64,000 nucleotides of DNA from Immundisolibacter sp. (GCF_014359565.1 NZ_JACIZD010000001.1:310001-374000); one strand, 5' to 3'. Counted from the first letter of the stretch, positions 22,225 to 31,662 are shown. Made by a program: numbers and translations. Notes: generated by a model from the sequence alone, not told the origin.

Positions 22225-23544
22225 TCAGCTGGTCAGGATGTGTCGAAGATTGATGTAGTCCGCGGCGATCGACTCGTCGTCGCGGCGCAGTTCCGTGACC
22301 CGCTCGCAGGCGTACAGCACCGTGGTGTGATCTCGCCCCCCGAACGCCGCGCCGATTTCCGGCAGGCTGCAGGAGGTCAGCTCCTTCGCCAGCGCCATGC
22401 CGACCTGGCGCGGGCGAACGAAGTTGCGCTTGCGGCTGCGAGCCGTCAGGTCGCTGCCGCGCAGCCGGTAGTACTCGGCTACCGCCTTGAGGATGGACTC
22501 TAGGGTCACCTGTCGATCCTGCGCCTTGATGATGTCCTTCAAGGCCTCGCGAGTCAGTTCCAGGCTGATCGGCGCATGTGTGAGCGTGGCATAGGCGATG
22601 ACCGTCAGCAGTGCGCCTTCGAGCTCTCGCACATTGGAATGCACCCGCTTGGCGATGAAAAACGCCACGTCCTGGGGCACGGTCTTTTTGGCCAGATCGG
22701 CCTTGCTGAGCAAGATGGCGACGCGGGTTTCCATGTCGGGCGGCTCGACCGCAACCGACAGCCCCCACCCGAAGCGGGACTTGAGGCGGTCTTCCAGGCC
22801 CTTGATATCGCGCGGATAACGGTCACAGCTCATCACCAGCTGGTTCTTGCTCTCCAGCATCGAATTGAACACGTGGAAGAACTCTTCCTGCGAGCGCTCC
22901 TTGCCGGCCAGGAACTGGATGTCATCCACCAGCAGCAGGTCCAGGTTTCGGTAGTAGGTCTTGAACGCGTCGATCCTGTTCTGTTGCAGCGCCGAAACCA
23001 TGTCCGACACGAACCGTTCGGCGGATACGTAGACGACCCGGGACTGCGGGCGCTGCGCGAGCACGGCGTTACCGATCGCGTGCAGCAGGTGCGTCTTGCC
23101 TAGACCCACACCGCCGTACAGCAGCAGCGGGTTGTACAGACCCCCCATGTTCTCGCTGACCAGCAGGGACGAGGCGCGGGCCAGGCGGTTGGATTTGCCT
23201 TCGATGAAGGCATCGAACCGCAGCGCCGGGTCCACGGCCGGGGCCGCCTGTCGCTTGCGCTTGTGCGGCGTCGCGGCGCCGTCGGGTGACGTCTTGACCG
23301 ACTCTGGCTGCGCGACGCTGCTGCCAATCTCCAGCGTCAGATTCAGGCCGCGCTCGGCCACCAGTTCCCGAATGCGCTCCTGGAACTGGGCGCTCACCTG
23401 TTCCAGCACGAACTGATTGGGAGCCAGCAGGCGCAGCGTGCCGTTGACCAGGCTTGCCTGCAGTGGCCGAATCCAGGTATTGAAAAGCTGCGGCGACAGC
23501 TCGCTCTCGAGCTGGGCGAGACAGCCCTGCCAGGTGTTCTTCAA
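22225..23544 (-). CDS. dnaA: Chromosomal replication initiator DnaA
   Basis: AAA+ initiator that melts oriC. It has 439 residues. Domain I begins MKNTWQGCLAQLESELSPQL and a variable linker covers about residues 80-105. The ATPase core has YGGVGLGKTHLLHAIGN (Walker A) and LLLVDDIQFLAGKERSQEEF (Walker B). Domain IV has ARSRKRNFVRPRQVGMALAK and GAAFGGRDHTTVLYACERV, the DNA-binding signature. The start is a TTG at 23544 preceded by GAGGG, so initiation may be tuned down. It is divergent from rpmH. Confidence 0.97.
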   Translation of the reverse strand: MKNTWQGCLAQLESELSPQLFNTWIRPLQASLVNGTLRLLAPNQFVLEQVSAQFQERIRELVAERGLNLTLEIGSSVAQPESVKTSPDGAATPHKRKRQAAPAVDPALRFDAFIEGKSNRLARASSLLVSENMGGLYNPLLLYGGVGLGKTHLLHAIGNAVLAQRPQSRVVYVSAERFVSDMVSALQQNRIDAFKTYYRNLDLLLVDDIQFLAGKERSQEEFFHVFNSMLESKNQLVMSCDRYPRDIKGLEDRLKSRFGWGLSVAVEPPDMETRVAILLSKADLAKKTVPQDVAFFIAKRVHSNVRELEGALLTVIAYATLTHAPISLELTREALKDIIKAQDRQVTLESILKAVAEYYRLRGSDLTARSRKRNFVRPRQVGMALAKELTSCSLPEIGAAFGGRDHTTVLYACERVTELRRDDESIAADYINLRHILTS

Positions 23545-23648
23545 GGGAGCCCTCGACGGAAAACCGATCCGGGTTCTGTGCGCCGGTGCGGTCGCCCAGT
23601 TTACCCCTGTCAGCGCCGCCGATGCGCCGCGCGTGCTCTGTTCACCGG

Positions 23649-23678
23649 TTGACCGGGTGAAGGCTAGACCGTTATGCT
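23649..23678 (+). promoter_or_regulatory. Candidate sigma-70 promoter for rpmH-rnpA
   Basis: TTGACC at 23649-23654 and TATGCT at 23673-23678, separated by 18 bases, lie 40 bases upstream of rpmH in the dnaA-rpmH divergent gap. Both hexamers are partial matches to consensus. Confidence 0.45.
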
Positions 23679-23717
23679 TCCGCCCCTTTTTGCCAGCCCT
23701 TTTTGGATGACGCGGTC

Positions 23718-23855
23718 ATGAAGCGTACGTATCAACCCAGCAACCTGCATCGCGCCCGCACGCACGGTTTTCGCGCCCGCATGCGCACCGTTGGTGGACG
23801 CAAGGTGCTGAACGCCCGTCGCGCCAAGGGCCGTCACCGCATCAGCTGCGTCTGA
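23718..23855 (+). CDS. rpmH: 50S ribosomal protein L34
   Basis: A 45-residue, very basic ribosomal protein, [20 protein letters not shown] followed by [20 protein letters not shown]. Every position of the L34 signature is present. It ends RISCV rather than the common RLSA or RLTV. Its TGA overlaps a CTG from which the RnpA frame appears to start, so the two products are probably coupled in translation. Confidence 0.98.
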   Translation: MKRTYQPSNLHRARTHGFRARMRTVGGRKVLNARRAKGRHRISCV

Positions 23856-24202
23856 TTCTGGCTGACCCGCCCCCCACGGGCTATCGGTTTACCCGCCAGC
23901 AGCGTCTGCTGGCGCCCCGTCAGTTCCAGGATGTATTCCGGCGTGGCCGGCGCCGGCGCCGGGGGGGGCTGGAAGTGATCACACTACGCAACGACGCCGG
24001 TCTGGCCAGGCTGGGCCTGGTGATTCCGAAACGCAGTGTGCGTCATGCGGTGCGCCGCAACGCCATCCGGCGCTGGGCGCGCGAATCGTTCCGCCAGCGC
24101 CAGCATGAACTGCCGGCAGTCGACGTCATCCTTCGCGTCCACAGTGCAGCCGTCACTCATGCCGATGTCGACGCGGCCCTCGCGCTGGAGATGGTCCCGT
24201 GA
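23852..24202 (+). CDS. rnpA: Ribonuclease P protein component, probable CTG start
   Basis: Protein cofactor of RNase P, which trims tRNA 5' ends. The conserved core is [20 protein letters not shown], then [20 protein letters not shown] and [12 protein letters not shown] with the RNR-type basic motif. The only ATG/GTG/TTG nearby is a GTG at 23975, which would delete the first conserved strand and helix. The frame is open back to CTG at 23852, overlapping the rpmH stop as CTGA, which gives 116 residues, the normal RnpA size; ATT (23855) or CTG (23858) are alternatives. I see no Shine-Dalgarno, so coupling to rpmH is likely. Confidence 0.93.
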   Translation: MILADPPPTGYRFTRQQRLLAPRQFQDVFRRGRRRRRGGLEVITLRNDAGLARLGLVIPKRSVRHAVRRNAIRRWARESFRQRQHELPAVDVILRVHSAAVTHADVDAALALEMVP

Positions 24203-24438
24203 GGCGTCTGCTGTTGGGCCTGCTGCACGCCTATAGAATTCTGCTGAGCCCGTTCCTGGGGCGCCGCTGCCGGTTTCATCCCAGTTGCTCGACCTACGCC
24301 GTGGTGGCGGTGCGCCGCTTCGGCGCCCGGCGGGGCGGCTGGCTGGCGATGAGGCGCGTGCTGCGCTGCCATCCCTGGCATCCGGGTGGGCTCGATGCGG
24401 TGCCCGAGCACTGGCCGCGCCGCCCCGCCTGTCGCTGA
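24199..24438 (+). CDS. yidD: Membrane protein insertion efficiency factor YidD
   Basis: A 79-residue protein with a hydrophobic, basic N-terminus ([20 protein letters not shown]) and the cysteine-containing signature [20 protein letters not shown], then [14 protein letters not shown]. YidD proteins assist YidC-dependent membrane insertion. It begins at a GTG that overlaps the rnpA stop (GTGA) and is followed 16 bases later by yidC, the standard order. Confidence 0.95.
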   Translation: MRRLLLGLLHAYRILLSPFLGRRCRFHPSCSTYAVVAVRRFGARRGGWLAMRRVLRCHPWHPGGLDAVPEHWPRRPACR

Positions 24439-24454
24439 ATCAACCGGAATTACC

Positions 24455-26107
24455 ATGGAAACCGTGCGGCTCGTGCTGGTGACCCTGCTGCTGGTCATCA
24501 CCTTTTTCATCTACCAGGCCTGGCAGGCGCAGCGCCCGCAGCCGGTGCAGCCGCCGCCGATTGGACAGGGCACGCTGCCGACACCGGCGGTCAGCCAGAC
24601 AGCGCCGGTTCCAAGCGCTCCGGCGGCCGCGGCCGGGCCGGTCGCACCACCGGCGGCGCGCCCGTCCGGTACGCCGGTCGCGGTCAGCACCGACGTGATG
24701 AACGTGCAGATCGATACCGCGGGCGGCGACATCACGCGCCTGGACCTGACCGCCTACCGTGCCCACGCCGGGCCGGATGCCCCACCCTACAGCATTCTGG
24801 ATGCCGCCCCGCCGCGGCTGTTCGAGTCCCAGACCGGCCTGCTGTCGGCCGATGCCGGGCGCGCACCCGATCATCAGGCGGCGTTTACCGCCGCGGCCAA
24901 CAGCTATCAGCTCGCGCCCGGCGCCGACACGCTGGAAGTGCCGCTGTCCTGGGTCGATGCCGGCGCGGGCATCGAGGTGCGCAAGGTCTATCGGTTCGCC
25001 CGCGGCCGCTATGACATCGGCCTGCGCTACGAGGTGCGCAACACCGGCAGCCAGCCCTGGCAGGCCCAGCCGTACGCGCAGCTGATGCGCAGGAAAGGTG
25101 CCGATGCCAAGGGCAGCATGTTCATGCCGGCCTCGTTCCAGGGTGCCGTGTACTACAGCGCCGCCGACAAGTACCGCAAGATCGGCTACGCCGACATGCT
25201 CAAGACGCCGCTGGCGACCACGCTCAGCGACGGCTGGGTGGGCCTTTCCGAGCATTACTTCCTGGCCGCATTCCTGCTCACCCAGGGCCAGGCCCAGAAC
25301 TGCTACACCAAGGCGCTGGCGGACGAGCGCTTCCTGGTCGGCTGCATCGCCGGCCCGCTCAGCGTCGCGCCGGGCCAGACCGCCAGCTGGGAAACCCGCC
25401 TCTACGCCGGCCCAAAGGCGCAGGACAGCCTGGACGACGTCGCCCCCGGCCTGGCCCTGACGGTCGATTACGGCAAGCTGACCGTGCTGGCGCAGCCAGT
25501 GTTCTGGCTGATGCGCACCATCCACAATTTTGTCGGCAACTGGGGCGTGGCCATCATCCTGGTCACGCTGCTGATCAAGCTGGCGTTCTACCGGCTGTCG
25601 GCGGCCAGCTACCGGTCCATGGCACACATGCGCAAGGTGCAGCCCAAGATCATGGCCCTGCGCGAGCGCTACAAGGACGACCGCCAGCAGCTGAACGAAA
25701 AAATGATGGAGCTGTACCGCACCGAGAAGATCAACCCGCTCGGTGGCTGCCTGCCGATCGTGGTGCAGATTCCGGTGTTCATCTCGCTGTACTGGGTGCT
25801 GCTGGAGAGCGTGGAGCTGCGCCACGCGCCCTTCGTGCTGTGGATTCGTGACCTGTCGGGCGCCGATCCGTACTACGTGCTGCCGGTGCTGATGGGCATC
25901 TCGATGTTCCTGCAGCAGCGCATGACGCCGATGGCCGGCATGGAGCCGATGCAGCGGCGCATCATGCTGGCCATGCCGCTGGTGTTCACGGTGTTCTTCG
26001 CCCTGTTCCCGGCCGGGCTGGTGCTGTACTGGTTCGTCAACAACGTGCTGTCGATTTCCCAGCAGTGGTTCATCAACCGCCAGTTGGAGCGCAAGGCCGC
26101 GGCCTGA
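24455..26107 (+). CDS. yidC: Membrane protein insertase YidC
   Basis: Inserts and folds inner-membrane proteins, with or without SecYEG. It has 550 residues. An N-terminal signal anchor (METVRLVLVTLLLVITFFIY) is followed by a Pro/Ala-rich linker, a large periplasmic domain (about residues 80-340), and the conserved five-helix core from about residue 350. The core carries VGNWGVAIILVTLLIKLAFY, MRKVQPKIMALRERYKDDRQ and LGGCLPIVVQIPVFISLYW. The start is the ATG at 24455. The last codons are shared with the start of mnmE. Confidence 0.98.
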   Translation: METVRLVLVTLLLVITFFIYQAWQAQRPQPVQPPPIGQGTLPTPAVSQTAPVPSAPAAAAGPVAPPAARPSGTPVAVSTDVMNVQIDTAGGDITRLDLTAYRAHAGPDAPPYSILDAAPPRLFESQTGLLSADAGRAPDHQAAFTAAANSYQLAPGADTLEVPLSWVDAGAGIEVRKVYRFARGRYDIGLRYEVRNTGSQPWQAQPYAQLMRRKGADAKGSMFMPASFQGAVYYSAADKYRKIGYADMLKTPLATTLSDGWVGLSEHYFLAAFLLTQGQAQNCYTKALADERFLVGCIAGPLSVAPGQTASWETRLYAGPKAQDSLDDVAPGLALTVDYGKLTVLAQPVFWLMRTIHNFVGNWGVAIILVTLLIKLAFYRLSAASYRSMAHMRKVQPKIMALRERYKDDRQQLNEKMMELYRTEKINPLGGCLPIVVQIPVFISLYWVLLESVELRHAPFVLWIRDLSGADPYYVLPVLMGISMFLQQRMTPMAGMEPMQRRIMLAMPLVFTVFFALFPAGLVLYWFVNNVLSISQQWFINRQLERKAAA

Positions 26108-27441
26108 GCGCCCCCACGGACACCATCGCCGCCATCGCCACCCCGCCGGGCCGCGGCGGTGTCGGCATGGTGCGAGTGTCCGGCCCGGCGGCGACGGCAA
26201 TCTGCAGCGCATTGACCGGCCGCCTGCCGCCGCCGCGCCACGCCCAGCTCGCCACCTTCCGCGACGCCGACGGCCAGCCCATCGATCTGGGCCTGTGCCT
26301 GTACTTTCCCGCGCCGCACTCGTTCACCGGGCAGGACGTGGTCGAGTTGCACGGCCACGGCGGGCCGGTGGTCATGGACATGCTGCTGGCGCGCGTGCTG
26401 GCGCTGGGCGCGCGTCAGGCCGCGCCGGGCGAGTTCAGCCAGCGCGCGTTCCTGAACGACAAGCTCGATCTGGCGCAGGCCGAGGCCGTTGCCGATCTGA
26501 TCGACGCTGCCAGCACGGCCGCCGTGCGCGCCGCCCTGCGCAGCCTGGACGGCGCGTTCTCGCGGCAGATCGGCGCGCTGTCCGAGCGGCTGATCGAGCT
26601 TCGCGTACAGATCGAGGCCGGGCTCGACTTTCCGGACGAGGAACTCGACCTGCTGGCCGATGGCCGCCTGGCCACCGATGCCGCGCGTCTGGCCGATGAG
26701 CTGCGCGCCCTGGTCGGCCGCGCCGATGAGGGCCGCCTGCTGCGCGAGGGTATCAGCGTGGTGCTGGCCGGCGCGCCCAACGTCGGCAAGTCCAGCCTGC
26801 TGAACGCCCTGGCCGAGCGCGAGGCCGCCATCGTCACCGCCATCCCCGGCACCACGCGCGACGTGCTGCGCGAGTACCTGGCCATCGACGGCCTGCCGCT
26901 GCACCTGGTCGACACCGCCGGCCTGCGCGACAGCCACGACCCGATAGAGCAGGAAGGCATGCGCCGCGCGCGGGCCGAGATCGCCCGAGCCGATCAGCTG
27001 CTGTTCGTCACCGAGGCCAGCGCGCCGCAGCAGCCACCGCCGGAGCTGCTGGCGCAGGCCAGCGCCCTGACGCGCGTCATCAACAAGATCGACCTGACTG
27101 GCGAACCGCCCCGCACCGAGCCTGCGGGCGGCTGGACCGACGTGTACCTGTCCGTGCGCAGCGGCGCGGGCCTGGACCTGCTGCGCGCGCGTATCCGCGA
27201 AGCGGCCGGCTTTGCCGGCACCGAGGGCCAGTTCAGCGCCCGCCGCCGGCATGTCGAGGCCCTGCGCCAGGCGGCCGAATCGACCGCCCGCAGCGCCGAA
27301 TTGCTGGCCGGCCGCGCCGGCCCCGAACTGGCCGCCGAGGAACTGCGCCTGGCCCAGCAGGCGCTGGGCGAAATCACCGGCCAGGTCAGCAGCGACGATT
27401 TACTCGGCCGCATCTTCGCCAGCTTCTGCATTGGGAAATAA
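26104..27441 (+). CDS. mnmE: tRNA modification GTPase MnmE, probable CTG start
   Basis: GTPase that, with MnmG, makes the 5-carboxymethylaminomethyl modification at wobble uridine 34. Signatures: DTIAAIATPPGRGGVGMVRV at the N-terminus, FTGQDVVELHGHGGPVVMDM, G1 loop GAPNVGKSSLLNAL, and the C-terminal CIGK whose Cys is catalytic. The best alignment to known N-termini starts at CTG 26104, which overlaps the yidC TGA (CTGA), with AAGG seven bases before it, giving 445 residues. A GTG at 26065 within yidC would add 13 non-conserved residues and is the alternative. Confidence 0.96.
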   Translation: MSAPTDTIAAIATPPGRGGVGMVRVSGPAATAICSALTGRLPPPRHAQLATFRDADGQPIDLGLCLYFPAPHSFTGQDVVELHGHGGPVVMDMLLARVLALGARQAAPGEFSQRAFLNDKLDLAQAEAVADLIDAASTAAVRAALRSLDGAFSRQIGALSERLIELRVQIEAGLDFPDEELDLLADGRLATDAARLADELRALVGRADEGRLLREGISVVLAGAPNVGKSSLLNALAEREAAIVTAIPGTTRDVLREYLAIDGLPLHLVDTAGLRDSHDPIEQEGMRRARAEIARADQLLFVTEASAPQQPPPELLAQASALTRVINKIDLTGEPPRTEPAGGWTDVYLSVRSGAGLDLLRARIREAAGFAGTEGQFSARRRHVEALRQAAESTARSAELLAGRAGPELAAEELRLAQQALGEITGQVSSDDLLGRIFASFCIGK

Positions 27442-27492
27442 GGCCGTATCGACAATACTTGCGCGCTGTCCCACCCGGAATAACAACAGCCC

Positions 27493-29037
27493 ATGTCCGC
27501 CGACCTCGTCGCCATCGAAAACCGCCTCTGGGCCGCCGCCGACCAGCTTTGGGCCAACACGGGCCTCAAGCCCGCCGAGTTTTCCACCCCCGTGCTGGGC
27601 CTGATCTTCCTGCGCTACGCCGACAAGCGCTTTGGCGAAGCCGAGCAGCTGCTGGACACCAAAGGCATTCCGCCCGACGAGCGCGAGGCCATGGACTACC
27701 AGGCCGAGGGCGTGCTCTACCTGCCGCTGCAGGCGCGCTTCTCGCACCTGCTCACGCTCACCGAGGGCGCCAACCTGGGCCGCGCCATCGCCACCGCCAT
27801 GGAGCTGGTGGAAGCGCACAACCCCGAGCTGCAAGGCGTGCTGCCGCGCGGCTACAACCTGCTGCCCAACGCCACGCTGGTGGAGCTGCTGCGCCTGCTG
27901 GCGCCGCTGGACCTGGAGGGTGACGCCTTCGGCAAGGTGTACGAGTACTTCCTGGGCAACTTCGCGCTCAAGGAGGGCCAGAAGGGCGGCGTGTTCTACA
28001 CCCCCACCAGCATCGTGCGGCTGATCGTCGAGATCCTGCAGCCCTTCCACGGCCGCATCTTCGACCCCGCCTGCGGCTCCGGCGGCATGTTCGTGCAGAG
28101 CGCCGCCTTCGTGCAGCGCCACCAGAAGAACGCCACGCGCGAGCTGACCGTGTTCGGCACCGAGAAGGCCAGCGACACCGTCAAGCTGGCCAAGATGAAC
28201 CTGGCGGTGCACGGCCTGTCGGGCGACGTGCGCGAGGCCAACACCTACTACGAAGACCCGCACAAGGCGCTCGGCCGCTTCGACTTCGTGATGGCCAATC
28301 CGCCGTTCAACGTCTCCGGCGTGGACAAGGACCGGCTGAAGGACGACCCGCGCTTTGCGCTCGGCCTGCCGAGCACGGACAACGCCAACTACCTGTGGAT
28401 TCAGCTCTTCGCATCCAGCCTCAACGAGAACGGCCGCGCCGGCTTCGTGATGGCCAACTCGGCCGGTGACGCGCGCGGCAGCGAGCTGGAGATCAGGAAG
28501 AAGCTGATTCAGAGCGGCGCCGTGGACGTGATCGTCAGCATTGGCTCCAACTTCTTCTACACCGTCACGCTGCCTTGCACGCTGTGGTTTTTCGACCGGG
28601 CCAAGGCGCGCGGGCCGCTCAAGGACAAGGTGCTGTTCGTGGATGCGCGGCCGTTCTTCAAGCAGGTGACGCGGGCGATCCGGGAGTTCGCGCCCGAGCA
28701 ACTGGAGTTCCTCGCCAATGTGGTGCGGCTGTACCGGGGAGAGGCGCCAGAGTTCGACGAAGGCAGCAAGGCGATGCTGGGCGAGCACTTTGCCGGGAAG
28801 ACATACGCTGACGTGGCTGGGCTCTGTAAGGCTGCGACGCTGGCTGAGATTGAAGCGCAGGGTTGGAGCCTGAACCCAGGCCGGTATGTCGGGGTTGGCG
28901 CGCGCGCCGCAGACGAATTTGACTTCGCCGAACGACTAGAAGAGTTGAACGAGGAGCTAGAGTTGCTCAACGCCAGCGCGACTGAGTTGCAGGTGCGAAT
29001 ATCCGAGGGAGTAGCCGGTCTCTTGGAGGCACGATGA
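27493..29037 (+). CDS. hsdM: Type I restriction-modification system, methyltransferase subunit
   Basis: N6-adenine methyltransferase and common subunit of the type I complex. It has 514 residues: an N-terminal helical HsdM_N domain (about 1-135), the AdoMet motif [11 protein letters not shown] (DPACGSGG at 191-198) and the catalytic NPPF (269-272). The start [20 protein letters not shown] follows mnmE by 51 bases. The last 80 or so codons change to T- and A-ending codons, unlike the earlier part, and the frame ends in an ATGA overlap with hsdS. This suggests that the 3' end and hsdS were brought in together. Confidence 0.96.
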   Translation: MSADLVAIENRLWAAADQLWANTGLKPAEFSTPVLGLIFLRYADKRFGEAEQLLDTKGIPPDEREAMDYQAEGVLYLPLQARFSHLLTLTEGANLGRAIATAMELVEAHNPELQGVLPRGYNLLPNATLVELLRLLAPLDLEGDAFGKVYEYFLGNFALKEGQKGGVFYTPTSIVRLIVEILQPFHGRIFDPACGSGGMFVQSAAFVQRHQKNATRELTVFGTEKASDTVKLAKMNLAVHGLSGDVREANTYYEDPHKALGRFDFVMANPPFNVSGVDKDRLKDDPRFALGLPSTDNANYLWIQLFASSLNENGRAGFVMANSAGDARGSELEIRKKLIQSGAVDVIVSIGSNFFYTVTLPCTLWFFDRAKARGPLKDKVLFVDARPFFKQVTRAIREFAPEQLEFLANVVRLYRGEAPEFDEGSKAMLGEHFAGKTYADVAGLCKAATLAEIEAQGWSLNPGRYVGVGARAADEFDFAERLEELNEELELLNASATELQVRISEGVAGLLEAR

Positions 29038-30314
29038 GCCGGGGGCCCTGGATTGATACCCCGCTATCGCGTATTACCTCAAAGATCGGTAGCGGTGCGA
29101 CGCCCCGCGGCGGCAAGGACTCATATAGGGGGGATGGGATCTCTCTCATACGCAGCCTGAACGTCTACGACTTCGAGTTCGACCGAAACAACCTCGCGCA
29201 CATCAACGATGCTCAGGCTGACCAACTGGCGAACGTGAAGGTGCAGCGCGGCGACATCCTCTTGAACATCACTGGCGCCAGCGTCGCGCGCTGCTGCATG
29301 GTGCCTGAAGATGTCCTGCCTGCAAGGGTGAACCAGCACGTCGCGATCATTCGGTGCGACCCGGACAAGGCGGACAACAGGTTTGTCTACTACTCCATCA
29401 ACAGCCCAGGCTACAAGCATCACCTCCTCACCCTTGCGCAGGGTGGTGCAACCCGTGAAGCATTGACGAAGCAAACTATCGAACAGTTCCAGGTCTCGCT
29501 TCCGCCGTTGCCAATCCAACGGCGCATTTCTTCCATCCTCGCTGCCTACGACGAACTGATCGAGAACAACACGCGGCGCGCCGCGATCCTGGAGGAGATG
29601 GCACGTCGCATCTACGAGGAGTGGTTCGTCCGCTTCCGCTTCCCCGGCCACGAGGGCGTGCGGATGGTCGAGTCCGAGTTGGGGTTGGTGCCGGAGGGGT
29701 GGGCACCTTGCCGCCTTGAACGGGTCTGCTCCCGCATGAACTCGGGCAATACGCCCTCTCGCAGCAACCCCGACTACTGGGACGGCGGCACGGTGGCTTG
29801 GTACAAGACTAAGGAACTATGGGACGGCTACCTCTTCGAGTCTGAGGAGAGAATCACGGAATTGGCAGTCGCGGAGAAGAAGAGCCGCGTCTTCGAGGCT
29901 GGAACGATCCTGATGGCAATCTACGGCTCACCCACGGTCGGCAGGCTGGGCATTACGACCGGCAGGTGTGCATGCAATCAAGCTGCACTCGGGATGCTTC
30001 CAGACCCCACCAAGGTCACGTTCTGGATGCTTTACTACACGTTGTTGGCGCTGCGAGTGGAGTTCAACAACAAGGCGCAGGGCGCGGCGCAACAGAACAT
30101 CAGCAAGGAGAAGGTCGCCGAGATGCCGTTCCTGCTGCCCGCGATGGAGACTCAGCGCCGATTCGATGAAGTCGTGGGACCGATGCAAGGGATGCTTCGC
30201 AATCTCCAGGAGCGCAACCGCAATCTGCGCACTACCCGCGACATCCTTCTGCCTAAGCTCATATCCGGTGAACTGAGCGTCGAGAACATTGAAATCGCAA
30301 GGGAGGCGCCGTGA
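29034..30314 (+). CDS. hsdS: Type I restriction-modification system, specificity subunit
   Basis: DNA-recognition subunit. It has 426 residues with the expected duplicated layout: TRD1 at about 1-155, a helical spacer with [23 protein letters not shown]2 at about 215-370, and a second helical repeat with [16 protein letters not shown] and [15 protein letters not shown]. Codon use is unlike the flanks: ATA, AGG, CTA, TCA and GGG are frequent, and overall GC is visibly lower. It overlaps hsdM (ATGA) and the Fic gene (GTGA), so all three are translationally coupled. The target sequence cannot be read from the protein. Confidence 0.95.
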   Translation: MSRGPWIDTPLSRITSKIGSGATPRGGKDSYRGDGISLIRSLNVYDFEFDRNNLAHINDAQADQLANVKVQRGDILLNITGASVARCCMVPEDVLPARVNQHVAIIRCDPDKADNRFVYYSINSPGYKHHLLTLAQGGATREALTKQTIEQFQVSLPPLPIQRRISSILAAYDELIENNTRRAAILEEMARRIYEEWFVRFRFPGHEGVRMVESELGLVPEGWAPCRLERVCSRMNSGNTPSRSNPDYWDGGTVAWYKTKELWDGYLFESEERITELAVAEKKSRVFEAGTILMAIYGSPTVGRLGITTGRCACNQAALGMLPDPTKVTFWMLYYTLLALRVEFNNKAQGAAQQNISKEKVAEMPFLLPAMETQRRFDEVVGPMQGMLRNLQERNRNLRTTRDILLPKLISGELSVENIEIAREAP

Positions 30315-31435
30315 GCGGACCCGTTCACTACCACCTGGGGCAGTTCCCGCCGGAGAAACTGGACTGGGAGCGGTTGATTCCACTGATCGGCCCTGCGAAT
30401 GCGGCGCTGGCGCGTTACGACGGCCTGCTGTCGGCCATCCCCAATGCCGGCGTGCTGCTGTCGCCGCTGACCACGCAGGAAGCGGTGCTGTCCTCGCGCA
30501 TCGAGGGCACGCAGGCGACGATGGGCGAGGTGCTGGAGGTGGAGGCCGGCGGCGAACCGGAGGGTATGACGGCACCGCGCCGTGCGGATGCGGAGGAAGT
30601 GCTCAACTACCGCCGGGCGATGCGCATCACCACCGGCGAGCTGGAGCACCGCCCGCTGTCCCAGCACCTGCTTCGGCAGGCCCACGCGGTGCTCATGGAG
30701 GGGGTGCGCGGCCGCGACAAGGCACCGGGCCAGTACCGACGCCAGCAGAACTGGATTGGCGAGCATAAGTGCGTGATCGAGGACGCGAGTTTCGTTCCCA
30801 TTCCGCAGGTGCAGCTCGCTCAGGGCATGGATGACTGGGAGCGATACCTGCTGCGTGCCGATGTACCGGACCCGCTGGTGCAACTGGCGCTGGCGCATGT
30901 GGAGTTCGAGGCCCTGCATCCTTTCGAGGATGGCAACGGCCGGCTGGGGCGCATGTTGATCCCGTTGTTCCTCTATAGCCGACGTCTGCTGAGCGGGCCG
31001 CATTTCTATGTGAGCGCGTACTTTGAGCAGCGGCGCGAGGAGTATTACGGCCGCCTGCGCGCCGTGTCCGCTGGCGGCGAGTGGACGGCGTGGTGCCTGT
31101 TCTTCCTGGAGGCGCTGCGCACGCAGGCGGTGGAGAACGAAGGCAAGGCGCGGTCGGTGCTGGCGCTGTACGAGCGGGTGAAGCTGCAGGTGGTGGACGC
31201 CACGCACTCCCAGCACGCGATCCGCGCCGTGGACTTCCTGTTCCAGACGCCGATCTTCAAGGGGCCGGACTTCACGGCCGGTGCGGGCATCCCGAGGCCG
31301 ACGGCGACGCGGATTCTGGGCCTGCTGCGGGAGGCCGGCCTGCTGCTGACCCTGCGCGAGGGGCGTGGACGCCGGCCGGGCTTTTTCGCGTTCCGGGAAT
31401 TATTGAACGTCGCCGAGGGACACGATGTGTTTTGA
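30311..31435 (+). CDS. Fic family protein (putative AMPylase) with C-terminal winged helix
   Basis: Probable nucleotide transferase that modifies target proteins with AMP. It has 374 residues. The catalytic motif HPFEDGNGRLGR (203-214) is complete, with the nucleophile-activating His203. An N-terminal inhibitory motif SxxxEG (S61, E65, G66) marks a class II, self-inhibited Fic. The C-terminus after about residue 290 looks like a winged helix, with ATRILGLLREAGLLL. Size and layout resemble Shewanella SoFic. The start is a GTG overlapping the hsdS stop. GC content returns to local normal at this gene. The target is unknown; its place between hsdS and hsdR suggests a role tied to restriction. 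Confidence 0.92.
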   Translation: MSGPVHYHLGQFPPEKLDWERLIPLIGPANAALARYDGLLSAIPNAGVLLSPLTTQEAVLSSRIEGTQATMGEVLEVEAGGEPEGMTAPRRADAEEVLNYRRAMRITTGELEHRPLSQHLLRQAHAVLMEGVRGRDKAPGQYRRQQNWIGEHKCVIEDASFVPIPQVQLAQGMDDWERYLLRADVPDPLVQLALAHVEFEALHPFEDGNGRLGRMLIPLFLYSRRLLSGPHFYVSAYFEQRREEYYGRLRAVSAGGEWTAWCLFFLEALRTQAVENEGKARSVLALYERVKLQVVDATHSQHAIRAVDFLFQTPIFKGPDFTAGAGIPRPTATRILGLLREAGLLLTLREGRGRRPGFFAFRELLNVAEGHDVF

Positions 31436-31525
31436 GGCTCATGCGCGAGTCATTCGGTGATTTGTGGATCATGAAAATTGTTTTGTGAGCCACAAATATC
31501 GTTGTTCTCAACTCGTGAGCCTCAA
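31432..31525. repeat. Concentric inverted repeat after the Fic gene
   Basis: Two nested dyads share one centre near 31478.5. The inner arms 31460-31476 and 31481-31497 pair over 17 positions with one mismatch and two wobbles. The outer arms 31432-31443 and 31514-31525 pair over 12 positions with one wobble. Four arms share a TTTGnGGCTCA-like core, so the array can also be read as two direct and two inverted copies. The left end covers the Fic stop codon. It could be a transcription terminator, an operator array or a cruciform-forming recombination site. Confidence 0.75.
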
Positions 31526-31536
31526 CTTTGGCGTGA

Positions 31537-31662
31537 CGACCGCTGCTGGCCGAGATGTCGCGCAAGGCGCTGATCACGGCGGATGGCAAGCGCGGGCCGG
31601 GGGCCGTGTGGCGGCTGTTGCCGGCTGGATTGGATAGGCTGGCGGCCGAAGCCGGGGCTTAG
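31537..31662 (+). pseudogene. Remnant of an unrecognised gene, C-terminal fragment
   Basis: A 41-codon open stretch between Fic and hsdR reads RPLLAEMSRKALITADGKRG and then GPGAVWRLLPAGLDRLAAEA, closed by TAG. A stop lies immediately upstream and there is no good start or ribosome binding site. It is GC-rich, unlike the AT-rich DNA on both sides, and looks like the basic C-terminal helix-turn-helix end of a larger protein. The 309 bases from 31436 to 31744 otherwise contain only the two inverted repeats. Function and origin are unknown. Confidence 0.45.

Noticed and set aside
23545-23717. oriC in the dnaA-rpmH gap
   Set aside because: GC-rich and without DnaA boxes, unlike the dnaN-dnaA gap.
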